Assembly: GCA_013335535.1 (NCBI GenBank)
Contig: JAAXVL010000007.1
Location: 62,001-126,000, forward strand
DNA from: Azonexaceae bacterium
GTDB taxonomy: Bacteria > Pseudomonadota > Gammaproteobacteria > Burkholderiales > Rhodocyclaceae
Reading direction: 5' to 3'
Length of the DNA: 64,000 nucleotides
Below are positions 49,335 through 58,143 of the stretch, piece after piece (position 1 is the stretch's first letter; each line of letters starts with the position of its first letter). Under the pieces are notes generated by a model. That model worked only from the letters and a program-made list of their open reading frames with translations. It was not told where the DNA came from and made no database searches. The translations under genes and the position numbers were made by a program.

Positions 49335-50387
49335 TTACAGCGCCGCCAGCACGGCGTCGCCCATTTCCTTCGTGCCAACCTTGTTCGTGCCGCGCTCGTA
49401 AATATCGCCAGTCCGATAGCCTTGGGCCAAGACCTTTTTGACCGCATTTTCGACACGCAGTGCCTGCTCTTCGAGACCAAAAGTGTAACGCAGCAGCATC
49501 GCCACCGACAGAATGGTGGCCAGCGGATTGGCCACGCCTTTGCCGGCGATGTCAGGAGCCGAACCGTGCGACGGTTCGTACATACCCTTGTTGTTGGCAT
49601 CGAGCGAGGCCGAAGGCAGCATGCCGATGGAGCCGGTCAGCATTGATGCTTCGTCGGACAGGATGTCACCGAACATGTTTCCGGTGACCATGACGTCGAA
49701 TTGCTTCGGCGCCTTGACCAATTGCATGGCAGCATTGTCGACCAGCATGTGGCTCAGTTCGACATCCGGGTAATCGTGGGCAATCTCGATCATCACGTCG
49801 CGCCAGAGCTGCGTGGTTTCCAGCACGTTCATCTTGTCGACCGAGCAGAGTTTCTTGCCGCGTTTCTGCGCAGCCTGGAAGGCAACGTGGCCAATGCGGC
49901 GAACTTCCGACTCGCTGTAGACCATGGTGTTGAAACCGACGCGCTCGCCATTTTCTTCGCGAATGCCGCGCGGCTGGCCGAAGTAGATGTCGCCGGTCAG
50001 CTCGCGGACAATCAGGATATCGAGGCCTGAAACAACTTCCGGCTTGAGCGTCGACGCATTGGCCAGTTCAGGATAGAGGATAGCTGGTCGCAGGTTGGCG
50101 AACAGCCCCAGATCCTTGCGAATACCGAGCAGGCCGCGTTCAGGGCGCAGTTCGCGGGCCAGAACGTCCCATTTCGGGCCACCGACCGCGCCAAGCAGAA
50201 TGGCATCGGCTTCCGCCGTCAGTTTCTTGGTTGCCTCCGGATAGGGCGTTCCCGTCGCATCGACGGCACCGCCGCCGATCAGCCCCTCTTCCAGCTCCAG
50301 TTTGAGGTCGAGCGACTTGAGTACGCGCACGGCTTCAGCAACGATTTCCGGACCAATGCCGTCACCCGGCAAAACACAGATCTTCAT
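49335..50387 (-). CDS. leuB: 3-isopropylmalate dehydrogenase
   Basis: 350 aa NAD-dependent decarboxylating dehydrogenase of leucine synthesis. [40 protein letters not shown] (substrate Arg residues), [20 protein letters not shown] and [20 protein letters not shown] are the family motifs. Downstream of leuD by 12 bases. Confidence 0.97.
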   Translation of the reverse strand: MKICVLPGDGIGPEIVAEAVRVLKSLDLKLELEEGLIGGGAVDATGTPYPEATKKLTAEADAILLGAVGGPKWDVLARELRPERGLLGIRKDLGLFANLRPAILYPELANASTLKPEVVSGLDILIVRELTGDIYFGQPRGIREENGERVGFNTMVYSESEVRRIGHVAFQAAQKRGKKLCSVDKMNVLETTQLWRDVMIEIAHDYPDVELSHMLVDNAAMQLVKAPKQFDVMVTGNMFGDILSDEASMLTGSIGMLPSASLDANNKGMYEPSHGSAPDIAGKGVANPLATILSVAMLLRYTFGLEEQALRVENAVKKVLAQGYRTGDIYERGTNKVGTKEMGDAVLAAL

Positions 50388-50399
50388 GATTTTTCCTTG

Positions 50400-51038
50400 T
50401 TACGCAAACAGCCAGGGCTGGTTGATGCGGCGTTTTTCTTCAAATTCGCGAATTTTCTCGGCGTGACGCAGGGTCAGACCAATATCGTCCCAACCATTGA
50501 TCAAGCATTCCTTGCGGAAAGGATCGATCTGGAACGGGATGCCATAGCCATCGGGGCGAATCACGGCTTGCGCCTGCAGGTCGACGACCAGTTTGTAGCC
50601 CGGCGTTGCTTCAACCTGCTTGAACAGCGCCTCGATTTCGGGAGCCGGCAGCACGATGGGCACGATGCCGTTCTTGAAGCAGTTGTTGAAGAAGATGTCG
50701 GCAAAGGACTCGGCGATAATGGCCTTGAAGCCGAAATCGAGCAAAGCCCACGGGGCGTGTTCACGCGAACTGCCGCAACCGAAGTTGGCGCGGGTCAGCA
50801 GCACCTGGGCTCCCTGATAGCGCGGCTGATTCAGCACGAAATTCGGGTTCTTCGGACGTCCGGAGGCATCCTGCCCCGGCTGACCGACATCCATGTAACG
50901 CCATTCATCGAAGGCATTCGGGCCAAAGCCGGAACGCTTGATCGACTTCAGGAACTGCTTCGGAATGATCGCATCGGTATCGACGTTATTGCGGTCGAGG
51001 GGCGCCACCAAACCTTCCAGACGAACAAATTTATCCAT
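50400..51038 (-). CDS. leuD: 3-isopropylmalate dehydratase small subunit
   Basis: 212 aa swivel domain partner of Leu[17 protein letters not shown] and [20 protein letters not shown] are the diagnostic segments. Starts one base inside the entericidin-like gene stop. Confidence 0.96.
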   Translation of the reverse strand: MDKFVRLEGLVAPLDRNNVDTDAIIPKQFLKSIKRSGFGPNAFDEWRYMDVGQPGQDASGRPKNPNFVLNQPRYQGAQVLLTRANFGCGSSREHAPWALLDFGFKAIIAESFADIFFNNCFKNGIVPIVLPAPEIEALFKQVEATPGYKLVVDLQAQAVIRPDGYGIPFQIDPFRKECLINGWDDIGLTLRHAEKIREFEEKRRINQPWLFA

Positions 51039-51253
51039 TACTCCACCACTTTCTGTACTGCGTCGCCGCCCTTTTTGAGGGCGCCGCCAACGGCTTCTCC
51101 ACTCTTATGGAGGGCATGTTCGACGGCTTCGCCGCTCTTCTGCAAAGCCTCACCTGTCTTCTCAGCACCGATGGCGACATCCTTCTTGACGCCTTGGGCG
51201 GTATTGCAGGCAGCGATGCCGACGATTGCCAGCAAAACGAGCCAATTTTTCAT
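51038..51253 (-). CDS. Entericidin-like small lipoprotein
   Basis: 71 aa from ATG 51253 ([20 protein letters not shown]); AAGGAG is eight bases upstream, while the ATG two codons earlier is only two bases from it. Lipobox GIAAC, then an amphipathic Lys/Glu/Ala repeat region ([20 protein letters not shown]). Similar in layout to entericidin A/B family lipoproteins. Sits between leuC and leuD, overlapping leuD by one base, so it must be cotranscribed with the leucine genes. Confidence 0.85.
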   Translation of the reverse strand: MKNWLVLLAIVGIAACNTAQGVKKDVAIGAEKTGEALQKSGEAVEHALHKSGEAVGGALKKGGDAVQKVVE

Positions 51254-51268
51254 GACCATCGCTCCTTC

Positions 51269-52675
51269 TTACAGAACGTCGCGCACATCGGCAAAACGGC
51301 CGGCAATCGCGGCGGCAGCTGCCATGGCGGGACTGACCAGATGCGTGCGGCCGCCCGGCCCCTGACGCCCTTCAAAATTGCGATTGGACGTTGAGGCACA
51401 GCGTTCGCCCGGCTCCAGACGGTCGGCATTCATGGCCAGACACATCGAACAGCCCGGTTCTCTCCACTCGAAGCCGGCGGCAATGAAAACCTTGTCCAAC
51501 CCCTCGGCTTCAGCCTGACGCTTGACCAAACCGGAACCCGGCACGGCCAGCGCCAGCTTGACGGTCGCCGCAACATGACGGCCCTTCAGGACATTGGCCG
51601 CTTCACGCAGATCTTCGATGCGCGAATTGGTGCAGGAACCGATGAAGACCTTGTCGATGGAAATCTGGCTGATCGGTGTGTTGGGATTTAGACCCATGTA
51701 TTGCAGGGCACGTTCCATGCCCTCGCGCTTGACGGGATCGGACTGCTTGGCAGGATCAGGAACGACAGCATCAATCGCGACGACCATTTCCGGCGACGTG
51801 CCCCAGGTCACCTGCGGGCGAATGTCTTCGGCCTTGAGCGTGACAACACGATCGAACTGGGCGCCAGCATCTGAATGCAGCGTGCGCCAGTAGGCAACGG
51901 CGCTTTCCCAGACATCACCCTTCGGCGAGAACGGACGGTCCTTCAAATACTCGATGGTCTTGTCGTCGACCGCCACAAAGCCCATGCGCGCACCACCTTC
52001 GATGGCCATGTTACAGAGGGTCATGCGACCTTCCATGCTCAGGCCACGGATGGCGCTACCGCCGAATTCGATGGCGTAGCCGGTGCCACCGGCCGTGCCG
52101 ATGGTACCGATGATGGCGAGCGCCACATCCTTGGCGGTAACGCCCTTGCCGAGCTTGCCTTCGACGGCGACGAGCATGGTCTTCGACTTCTTTTGCAGCA
52201 GGCACTGGGTGGCCAGCACGTGCTCAACCTCGGAAGTGCCGATGCCGTGCGCCAGGCAGGCAAAAGCGCCATGCGTCGAGGTGTGCGAATCACCGCAGAC
52301 GACGGTCATGCCAGGCAGCGTGGCGCCGTTTTCCGGACCAACGACATGGAGAATGCCCATGCGTGGATCCTTGAACGGGAAGTAGGCCAGCGCGCCGACT
52401 TCGCGGATGTTGGCATCAAGCGTTTCAACCTGCTGACGGGAGATCGGATCCTTGATCCCTTCATCCCAGTGATCGGTCGGCGTGTTGTGATCGGGCGTGG
52501 AAACGATGGACGACACACGCCACGGTTTGCGGCCGGCCAGCTTGAGGCCTTCGAAAGCCTGCGGGCTGGTCACTTCGTGGACGAGGTGGCGATCAATATA
52601 GAGAAGGGCCGTGCCATCAGCTTCCTGATGGACAACGTGGTTCTCCCAAAGCTTGTCGTAAAGGGTCTTCGACAT
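51269..52675 (-). CDS. leuC: 3-isopropylmalate dehydratase large subunit
   Basis: 468 aa aconitase-family [4Fe-4S] enzyme. [20 protein letters not shown] and [20 protein letters not shown] and [20 protein letters not shown] carry the cluster cysteines. First gene of leuC-entericidin-leuD-leuB. A dispersed element lies 46 bases or more upstream. Confidence 0.97.
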   Translation of the reverse strand: MSKTLYDKLWENHVVHQEADGTALLYIDRHLVHEVTSPQAFEGLKLAGRKPWRVSSIVSTPDHNTPTDHWDEGIKDPISRQQVETLDANIREVGALAYFPFKDPRMGILHVVGPENGATLPGMTVVCGDSHTSTHGAFACLAHGIGTSEVEHVLATQCLLQKKSKTMLVAVEGKLGKGVTAKDVALAIIGTIGTAGGTGYAIEFGGSAIRGLSMEGRMTLCNMAIEGGARMGFVAVDDKTIEYLKDRPFSPKGDVWESAVAYWRTLHSDAGAQFDRVVTLKAEDIRPQVTWGTSPEMVVAIDAVVPDPAKQSDPVKREGMERALQYMGLNPNTPISQISIDKVFIGSCTNSRIEDLREAANVLKGRHVAATVKLALAVPGSGLVKRQAEAEGLDKVFIAAGFEWREPGCSMCLAMNADRLEPGERCASTSNRNFEGRQGPGGRTHLVSPAMAAAAAIAGRFADVRDVL

Positions 52676-52705
52676 GGGGCGTAAAGTGGGCTGTAAAGCG
52701 TTTAA

Positions 52706-53893
52706 TTATTGCACAGGATCTTTCGTTTTTGCCCTGTTTTCCCGGTTGACCGTGGCATTCGCACCAACCCAGCCCCAGACCAGCACCAAGCCGACCAGCG
52801 CGAACAGCGCGCCGAGCGAGAAGGTCCAGCCCGAGCCCAGCGATTCCCAAGTTTTCCCGCTGATCAGCGCGCCGAGCAAGCCCCCCGCGCCAAACGATAA
52901 ACTGGAATACAGCGCCTGCCCTCGCCCCTGCGCCCGACCGGGAAACCACTGATTCACCGCAGCGATCGAGGCAGCGTGATAGGCGCCGAAAGTCAGGCCA
53001 TGCAGCAGCTGGACCACAATCATGATGGCCGCCGACTCGACACCCCAACCCATGAGCAGAAAACGGACGACCGCCGCGCCAAAACAGGCGAGCAGGATGG
53101 CACGTAGCGAGAACTGCCGCGACAGCCGCGCCATGAACATGAAAACAACAATTTCGGCCACGACACCGAGCGACCAGAGCAAACCGACTTCGGTCTTCGA
53201 GTAGCCGTGCGCATCAAGGTGAATCGAATAGAAAACATAGAACGCGCCATGCGCCGCCGACATGGCAAAGCAGGCCGTCATCAGCGCAATGACTTTCGGC
53301 TGACGCAGGATCTCGCCAATCGGCTGAGCATCACGGTCATGCGGCACCGGCGGCGCTTCCGGCAGGGTCAGCGCGTAGAGCAGAATCCCCGCCAAAATCG
53401 ACCAGCACACCCAGAGCACGCCAACTGGCGGCGCCATATCGAGCAACGCACCGGTGCCCATCACGGCAACGATGAAGCCGATCGACCCCCACAGCCGGAT
53501 TCGGCTATAGCGGCCGCGCTCTTCGCGCAGATGGTCGAAGGTCAGCGTTTCGACCAGAGGCAAAGCGGCACTCCAGAAGAAGGCGAGCACCGCCATCGCC
53601 AGCAGCATGCCGGGCAACTTGTCGAGCCAGAAGAAAGCAGTGAATCCAGCCAGACCAATCACGGCAGCCAGTCGAATGATGGCCATGCGCCGACCGAAAC
53701 GGTCAGCCAGCCACCCCCAGAGATTGGGGCCGAAAAGACGCATCAACTGCATCTGCGACATCAGCAAACCGATGTCCCAGGCAGAAAAACTCAGTGATTG
53801 GAGATAGAGCCCAAAATAGGGCGAGAAGGCGCCAATGAAGGCAAAATAGAAAAAGTAGTAGCCCGAGAGGCGCCAGTAAGGCAATGCATGCAT
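52706..53893 (-). CDS. MFS transporter, phenylpropionate-permease (PPP/HcaT) type
   Basis: 395 aa with 12 predicted membrane helices. Opens LPYWRLSGYYFFYFAFIGAF, SPYFGLYLQ, and has the loop motif WGWLADRFGRRMAIIRL, both typical of the MFS_1-like phenylpropionate/nucleoside group. Substrate unknown. The last residues (NATVNRENRAKTK) are encoded by a dispersed repeat copy, an unusual polar tail. Confidence 0.88.
   Translation of the reverse strand: MHALPYWRLSGYYFFYFAFIGAFSPYFGLYLQSLSFSAWDIGLLMSQMQLMRLFGPNLWGWLADRFGRRMAIIRLAAVIGLAGFTAFFWLDKLPGMLLAMAVLAFFWSAALPLVETLTFDHLREERGRYSRIRLWGSIGFIVAVMGTGALLDMAPPVGVLWVCWSILAGILLYALTLPEAPPVPHDRDAQPIGEILRQPKVIALMTACFAMSAAHGAFYVFYSIHLDAHGYSKTEVGLLWSLGVVAEIVVFMFMARLSRQFSLRAILLACFGAAVVRFLLMGWGVESAAIMIVVQLLHGLTFGAYHAASIAAVNQWFPGRAQGRGQALYSSLSFGAGGLLGALISGKTWESLGSGWTFSLGALFALVGLVLVWGWVGANATVNRENRAKTKDPVQ
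52721..52757 (+). repeat. Dispersed element copy K, overlapping the MFS gene 3' end
   Basis: TTTCGTTTTTGCCCTGTTTT then CCCGGTTGACCGTGGCAT. Starts inside the MFS coding sequence and covers its last codons in antisense orientation. Confidence 0.85.
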
Positions 53894-53933
53894 CCGGCGA
53901 TTTTACCGGATGCAGCGTCGGGCATTGGCGTTA

Positions 53934-54200
53934 TCAGGCCTTGACGGACTGCTGGCCAGCGCGGAAGGCGAGCAGCAGATGATAGATTTCATCCTTCAGT
54001 TTGACGCGCTGCTTCTTCATGTCTTCAAGCGTGAAGTCGGCAACCGGCATGTCATGCTCTTCGAGATCCTCGACCTTGCCGGTCAGGCGGTTGTAGGACG
54101 CGAACTGGCGGGAAAAATAGGCATTACCGGATTTGAGTGCATCAATCCCGTCCTTGAACTCCGGAAACTCCTGGTACAGATCGTGATGATCAACTTGCAT
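53934..54200 (-). CDS. YdcH/DUF465 family small protein
   Basis: 88 aa soluble helical protein (QEFPEFKDGIDALKSGNAYF, RQFASYNRLTGKVEDLEEH ... LKDEIYHLLLAF). DUF465 pattern of a two-helix hairpin; function unknown. Single gene between aroC and the MFS transporter, AGAGAG upstream. Confidence 0.87.
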   Translation of the reverse strand: MQVDHHDLYQEFPEFKDGIDALKSGNAYFSRQFASYNRLTGKVEDLEEHDMPVADFTLEDMKKQRVKLKDEIYHLLLAFRAGQQSVKA

Positions 54201-54254
54201 GGTTCTCTCTCCCTATTGCGATGATCAGCCGCCTGGGCGGCAAATATAGAAATA

Positions 54255-55355
54255 TTACGCGATTTCACCCGGGATGCGCGGTGTGGCACACACCACATCG
54301 CCACACTGGGCGCGGTGGCGCAAGGCATGATCGATCAGGACCAAGGCCAGCATCGCTTCGGCAATTGGCGTAGCGCGAATCCCGACACAGGGATCGTGCC
54401 GCCCCTCGGTCGCCACTTCAATGGCATTACCCTGACGATCAACCGAGTGACGCGACTGGGCGATCGACGAAGTCGGCTTGATCGCCATATTGACGACGAT
54501 ATCCTGCCCCGTCGAAATCCCCCCCAGAACGCCACCAGCATGGTTGCTCGCAAAACCGTGCGGCGTCATTTCGTCGCCATGCTCACTGCCCTTCTGAGCC
54601 ACGGAATCAAAGCCGGCGCCGATCTCGACGCCCTTGACCGCATTGATGCCCATCATGGCATAGGCGATTTCGGCATCAAGACGGTCATAAACAGGCTCAC
54701 CCCAACCCGGCGGTACGCCCGTTGCCGTCACCGTGATTTTGGCACCAACCGAATCGAGCGACTTGCGCAGGCTGTCCATGTAGCTTTCGAGTTCCGGCAC
54801 CAGCGCAGCATTAGGCGCAAAGAAAGCGTTCTCGCGAATATCGCCGGCCGAAACAAAGGGAATCTCGATCGGACCGAGGGCACTCATCCAGCCGCAAATG
54901 GTGACGCCGTAGCGCTCGTTGAGCCACTTGCGAGCAATCGCCCCGGCCGCAACGCGCACCGCCGTTTCGCGGGCCGACGAGCGGCCGCCCCCGCGGTAAT
55001 CGCGAAAACCGTATTTCTGGGTATAGGTGTAATCGGCGTGCCCGGGACGGAAGGTATCGGCAATATTGCCGTAATCCTTGCTGCGCTGATCCTGATTGCG
55101 AATGAGCAGGCCAATCGGCGTACCGGTCGTCTTGCCCTCGAAAACGCCGGACAGTATCTCGACGGTATCTGGCTCGCGGCGCTGCGTCACGTGACGCGAG
55201 GTCCCCGGCTTGCGGCGATCCAGCTCAGCCTGGATATCAGCCTCGCACAAGGCCAGCCCCGGCGGACAACCATCAACGACACAGCCTATCGCCGGGCCAT
55301 GCGACTCACCAAAGGAGGTAACGGTAAACAAGGTGCCAAAAGTATTGCCGGACAT
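54255..55355 (-). CDS. aroC: Chorismate synthase
   Basis: 366 aa FMN-dependent last step of the shikimate pathway. [40 protein letters not shown] (signature 2) and [20 protein letters not shown] region (as [19 protein letters not shown]) are present. Full length. Monocistronic, facing ydcH-like gene downstream. Confidence 0.97.
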   Translation of the reverse strand: MSGNTFGTLFTVTSFGESHGPAIGCVVDGCPPGLALCEADIQAELDRRKPGTSRHVTQRREPDTVEILSGVFEGKTTGTPIGLLIRNQDQRSKDYGNIADTFRPGHADYTYTQKYGFRDYRGGGRSSARETAVRVAAGAIARKWLNERYGVTICGWMSALGPIEIPFVSAGDIRENAFFAPNAALVPELESYMDSLRKSLDSVGAKITVTATGVPPGWGEPVYDRLDAEIAYAMMGINAVKGVEIGAGFDSVAQKGSEHGDEMTPHGFASNHAGGVLGGISTGQDIVVNMAIKPTSSIAQSRHSVDRQGNAIEVATEGRHDPCVGIRATPIAEAMLALVLIDHALRHRAQCGDVVCATPRIPGEIA

Positions 55356-55390
55356 GGAAGCGACTTCTAATATGGAACGAGGAGTTTACC

Positions 55391-55549
55391 ATGCCGAGCA
55401 AAAAGCCCTCTCCCACACCGTCGACCGTAACAAAACCATCGACTCTGCCACCGGCCCGCAAGGGAAGCACAAATCCGGCGCCAAACCCGCGCCAGCAACC
55501 CGACAACCGCTGGCAAAGGACCAAACGCTACGGCTGGGATAGTCGCTAG
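55391..55549 (+). CDS. Tiny basic proline-rich protein, unrecognised
   Basis: 52 aa, starts MPSKKPSPTPSTVTKPSTLP and ends RWQRTKRYGWDSR. GAGGAG lies seven bases before the ATG. Highly basic, no signal or hydrophobic segment, disordered-looking. It is divergent from aroC and ends 12 bases before a bidirectional terminator shared with the convergent CBS gene, which supports it being a real transcription unit. Confidence 0.6.
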   Translation: MPSKKPSPTPSTVTKPSTLPPARKGSTNPAPNPRQQPDNRWQRTKRYGWDSR

Positions 55550-55560
55550 CCGTAAAAGCA

Positions 55561-55586
55561 CAAAAGGCAGCCGAAGCTGCCTTTTG
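55561..55586. terminator. Bidirectional terminator
   Basis: Perfect stem CAAAAGGCAGC / GCTGCCTTTTG with loop CGAA. Between the 52-aa gene (plus) and the CBS-domain gene (minus). Confidence 0.85.
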
Positions 55587-55606
55587 TGCGTTTAAGAACT
55601 TGAAGC

Positions 55607-56056
55607 TCAGGCTTCCTGCTGGTCAGCTGGCCAGTTCTTGATATAACTCTTGAGCATCTTGTTTTCGAAACTCTGCTCCTCAAGCACCGCCTTGGCGACA
55701 TCGAGGAATGAGATGACGCCCATCAAGGTGTCGTTTTCGACGACCGGTAGATAGCGCGAGCGCTTATCGATCATGAGGCGACGCAGGTCGTTTGCTTCCA
55801 TATCCGGGAAAGCGGTCACCGGGTTGGTCACCATCACCTCGCCGACCGTCAGTTGCTCCGCCGTTGCAGCCTTGCCCTTGAGCGCCAGGAGGACTTCGCG
55901 AAAGGTCAGCATGCCAACCATCTTGCCGCCATCCATGACAACCAGGGAGCCGACATCAAGATCAGCCATGCTGTCGATGGCGAATGCCAGAGACTGTTGC
56001 GGCGTCGCTGTGTACAGCGTGGCACCCTTGACTCGAAGTATTTCCCGCACCTGCAT
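55607..56056 (-). CDS. Tandem CBS-domain protein
   Basis: 149 aa from ATG 56056 (MQVREILRVKGATLYTATPQ), with GGGAG upstream; an upstream GTG is less likely. Two CBS motifs: residues about 5-65 (DLDVGSLVVMDGGKMVGMLT) and about 75-135 (DKRSRYLPVVENDTLMGVIS). Such stand-alone CBS pairs bind adenosyl nucleotides and act as energy sensors or regulators; the partner is unknown. Confidence 0.9.
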   Translation of the reverse strand: MQVREILRVKGATLYTATPQQSLAFAIDSMADLDVGSLVVMDGGKMVGMLTFREVLLALKGKAATAEQLTVGEVMVTNPVTAFPDMEANDLRRLMIDKRSRYLPVVENDTLMGVISFLDVAKAVLEEQSFENKMLKSYIKNWPADQQEA

Positions 56057-56324
56057 TGCGCTCTCCCGCACTCGGTTTTAATTGGTCGGAAGATCTTAGA
56101 GCATCCATCGGGATTCGGAAAGACCAATGGCACTTCTCGTCTCGCATAAGGTCCAAGTGAATAGCAAGAGCAGCAACCCAACAAAAATTTACGCGTATTT
56201 GATAAATTTATTGGCATTGGTACTTGCGAAATGTCATAACCATCTATACACTTGGTTATATCACCTAAGGCATATATCGCTAGGATGCTTAGGTAACCTT
56301 ATTCCGCTAGCGTATGGAGATTGA
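56057..56324. other. AT-rich control region between CBS gene and HTH gene
   Basis: Divergent spacer of 268 bases. The right half (56185-56320) is strongly AT-rich compared with the rest of the window, with several TTGGxx and TATAxx-like hexamers (TTGCGA 56224-56229, TATACA 56245-56250, spacing 15), so the exact promoter cannot be fixed. No gene seen. Confidence 0.5.
56263..56294. promoter_or_regulatory. Possible operator: inverted repeat upstream of HTH gene
   Basis: ACCTAAG (56263-56269) and CTTAGGT (56288-56294) form 7-bp arms 18 bases apart, centred about 45 bases before the HTH start codon. A half-site spacing of two to three helical turns would suit autoregulation; this is inference. 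Confidence 0.3.
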
Positions 56325-56633
56325 ATGATGACTACAGTTAAAACCATCGAGAAAATCGACGCTCGTGAAATCCGTCGTAAGCTTGGCCTCAACCAGCAAC
56401 AGTTCTGGTCCACCCTCGGAGTGACGCAAAGTGGCGGTTCCCGCTACGAAAGCGGTCGCAACATGCCGAAGCCGGTGCGTGAATTGCTCCGCCTGGTGCA
56501 CGTTGAACAAGTTGATATCAAGAACATCAAGCGTGACGACATTGAAGTTGTCGAATATCTCAAGGCTCAGGAACCGGAACTGTTCAAGTCCCTGAAGAAG
56601 TCGGCTCGCGCCCACGCCAAAAAAGCAGCCTGA
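56325..56633 (+). CDS. Small helix-turn-helix transcriptional regulator (Xre-like)
   Basis: 102 aa. HTH segment about residues 15-55 (REIRRKLGLNQQQFWSTLGV, TQSGGSRYESGRNMPKPVRE), followed by a charged helical tail and a Lys/Ala-rich end. GGAGA lies upstream; the start may be either of two adjacent ATGs (56325 or 56328). Stand-alone, with a long AT-rich leader and a possible operator. Target genes unknown. Confidence 0.85.
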   Translation: MMTTVKTIEKIDAREIRRKLGLNQQQFWSTLGVTQSGGSRYESGRNMPKPVRELLRLVHVEQVDIKNIKRDDIEVVEYLKAQEPELFKSLKKSARAHAKKAA

Positions 56634-56672
56634 TTTTTGCTCCAAAAGGGGCATCGACCGTAGCAACGGGCA

Positions 56673-57509
56673 TCACGGGGAAACAATGACCCGGATGCCC
56701 GTTTTCTTTTGCACCTCTTCTGCAAAATCGCGCAGATCCGCCTCTGACAAGGCATTGAGGCGATAGGCTGCGGGTTGCAGTGAGGGTCTGGCCAAGCCAT
56801 ATAGGTGTATGCCAGTCAGCTTTCCGGCCAACGGGCTCAGCAGGTCGCAATAGGCTTTTCGCGAAGCCGCTGTCGGGGCAATGCCATCCAGCGCAAACCA
56901 GCAGGTCTGCACCCAGGTTTTGGCCAAGGAAGCGCAAATTTCGAGATTTCTTGACGTTTTTGCCATTTGCCACGGAACGCCGTTGATTTCAGCCACTTCA
57001 TCTGCCGTGGCGCGATCCATCTTGAACCAGACTTCGCCCCCCAGTTCGGCCAGATGACGGATTCCCGACTGAACCTCGGGGCGGTGCATGAGGCTGCCGT
57101 TGGTGATCAGGCGCACCATCAGTTGGCCGCTCAAACCAAAGCGCTCAAGCACCTTCCCGACTACGCCGACTGCCTCGGCAAACTCGGGAGCACTGGTCGG
57201 TTCGCCATTACCGGAAAAGGCCACATCCATCAGCCGCCGCGCCTCGGGCGGCACCTGCCGTTGCATGAAGTCACCGTTCAGCGCGCTATCGAGAAAACCC
57301 GCCAGTTCGCGTTCAAGGCATTCAAGGTCGATCGGAGGTGGCCCGCCCCGCGTCAGGTTTTCGACCTGACAATAAACGCAAGCCCAGTTGCAGGCATTGT
57401 TCGGATTGAGGTTGATGCCGATCGACACGCCGCCGGCCCGGCGCGAGATGACGGGATAAACGTAGCGCAGGCCGGCACTGTCGCGGCGGTGATCGTCTGT
57501 GGTGAGCAT
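56673..57509 (-). CDS. Radical SAM protein, COG0731-like
   Basis: 278 aa. The radical SAM cluster motif is C40-x3-C44-x2-C47 in NPNNACNWACVYCQVENLTR, preceded by PVISRRAGGVSIGINL, the SRR-GxSxGIN pattern of COG0731 proteins (wyosine-synthase-like Fe-S oxidoreductases). SGNGEPTSAPEF resembles the GEPT SAM-binding motif. Substrate unknown. Divergent from queD with 44 bases between start codons, which suggests a link to deazapurine or pterin chemistry, but it is not a typical QueE. Confidence 0.85.
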   Translation of the reverse strand: MLTTDDHRRDSAGLRYVYPVISRRAGGVSIGINLNPNNACNWACVYCQVENLTRGGPPPIDLECLERELAGFLDSALNGDFMQRQVPPEARRLMDVAFSGNGEPTSAPEFAEAVGVVGKVLERFGLSGQLMVRLITNGSLMHRPEVQSGIRHLAELGGEVWFKMDRATADEVAEINGVPWQMAKTSRNLEICASLAKTWVQTCWFALDGIAPTAASRKAYCDLLSPLAGKLTGIHLYGLARPSLQPAAYRLNALSEADLRDFAEEVQKKTGIRVIVSP

Positions 57510-57518
57510 GGCGCATTG

Positions 57519-57524
57519 TATAAT
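57519..57524 (+). promoter_or_regulatory. -10 box candidate for queD
   Basis: Perfect TATAAT preceded by TTG, 30 bases before the queD ATG. No good -35 at 17 bases. Lies in the gap between divergent radical SAM and queD genes. Confidence 0.45.
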
Positions 57525-57553
57525 CCGCGACCGCCTTGTTGAGCAAAACGCCC

Positions 57554-58006
57554 ATGTTGATTACCCGCCGTCTCGAATTCGATGCCGGGCACCGCATCCC
57601 CGACCACAAAAGCCAGTGCCGTCACCTGCACGGGCACCGTTACGCCATTGAAATCACCTTGTCGGGCAGTGTCATCGACAAGGCTGGCGATGCCGCCAAT
57701 GGCATGGTGATGGACTTCTCGCAGGTCAAGGATCTGGCCAACGTCCATCTGGTCAACGAATGGGATCACGCCTTCCTCGCCTACGCCGGCGACAAGGCTG
57801 TTGTCGATTTTCTCAGTTCGATGCCGGGCCACAAGACCGTCATTCTCGACCGCGTACCGACCGCCGAAAATCTGGCCCGCATCGCGTTCGAGCGCCTCGA
57901 CGCAGTTTATCGCGACACTTACGGCAACCATCTGCAGCTCGAGCAGGTCCGGCTTTACGAAACGCCCAACTGCTGGGCTGATGCACTTCGCACCACGCTG
58001 GATTGA
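57554..58006 (+). CDS. queD: 6-carboxy-5,6,7,8-tetrahydropterin synthase (QueD family)
   Basis: 150 aa from ATG 57554 (an upstream TTG is less likely). Zinc histidines His13 (FDAGHRI), His26 and His28 (HLHGHRY), catalytic Cys22 (KSQCRH), and the conserved ETPNCWA near the C-terminus. Converts dihydroneopterin triphosphate to carboxytetrahydropterin, the second step of queuosine precursor synthesis. Could be a PTPS-family variant with other activity. Confidence 0.9.
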   Translation: MLITRRLEFDAGHRIPDHKSQCRHLHGHRYAIEITLSGSVIDKAGDAANGMVMDFSQVKDLANVHLVNEWDHAFLAYAGDKAVVDFLSSMPGHKTVILDRVPTAENLARIAFERLDAVYRDTYGNHLQLEQVRLYETPNCWADALRTTLD

Positions 58007-58031
58007 GCGGAAAAAATTCTCCCCCTATACT
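58003..58031 (+). promoter_or_regulatory. Sigma-70-like promoter for the patatin-like gene
   Basis: TTGAGC (58003-58008, overlapping the queD stop) and TATACT (58026-58031) are spaced by 17 bases. Predicted start of transcription is about 58038, giving a leader of roughly 40 bases before the small upstream frame. Confidence 0.5.
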
Positions 58032-58077
58032 GCTGGAATACGGCAAGCACATCGATAGCATGCGCACGGAGGGGGAG

Positions 58078-58143
58078 ATGAAAAACAAGAAAGCCAGCCA
58101 GCCCAGGCCAAGCTTGCCGAGAACAGGCGCCAGGTCAGCATGA
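58078..58143 (+). CDS. Possible 21-codon leader peptide upstream of patatin gene
   Basis: ATG 58078 with very strong GGAGGGGGAG immediately upstream; peptide MKNKKASQPRPSLPRTGARS then Ala. The stop overlaps the patatin start as ATGA. The patatin start itself has only a weak ribosome site, so translational coupling through this frame is likely. Whether the peptide has its own function is unknown. Confidence 0.5.
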   Translation: MKNKKASQPRPSLPRTGARSA

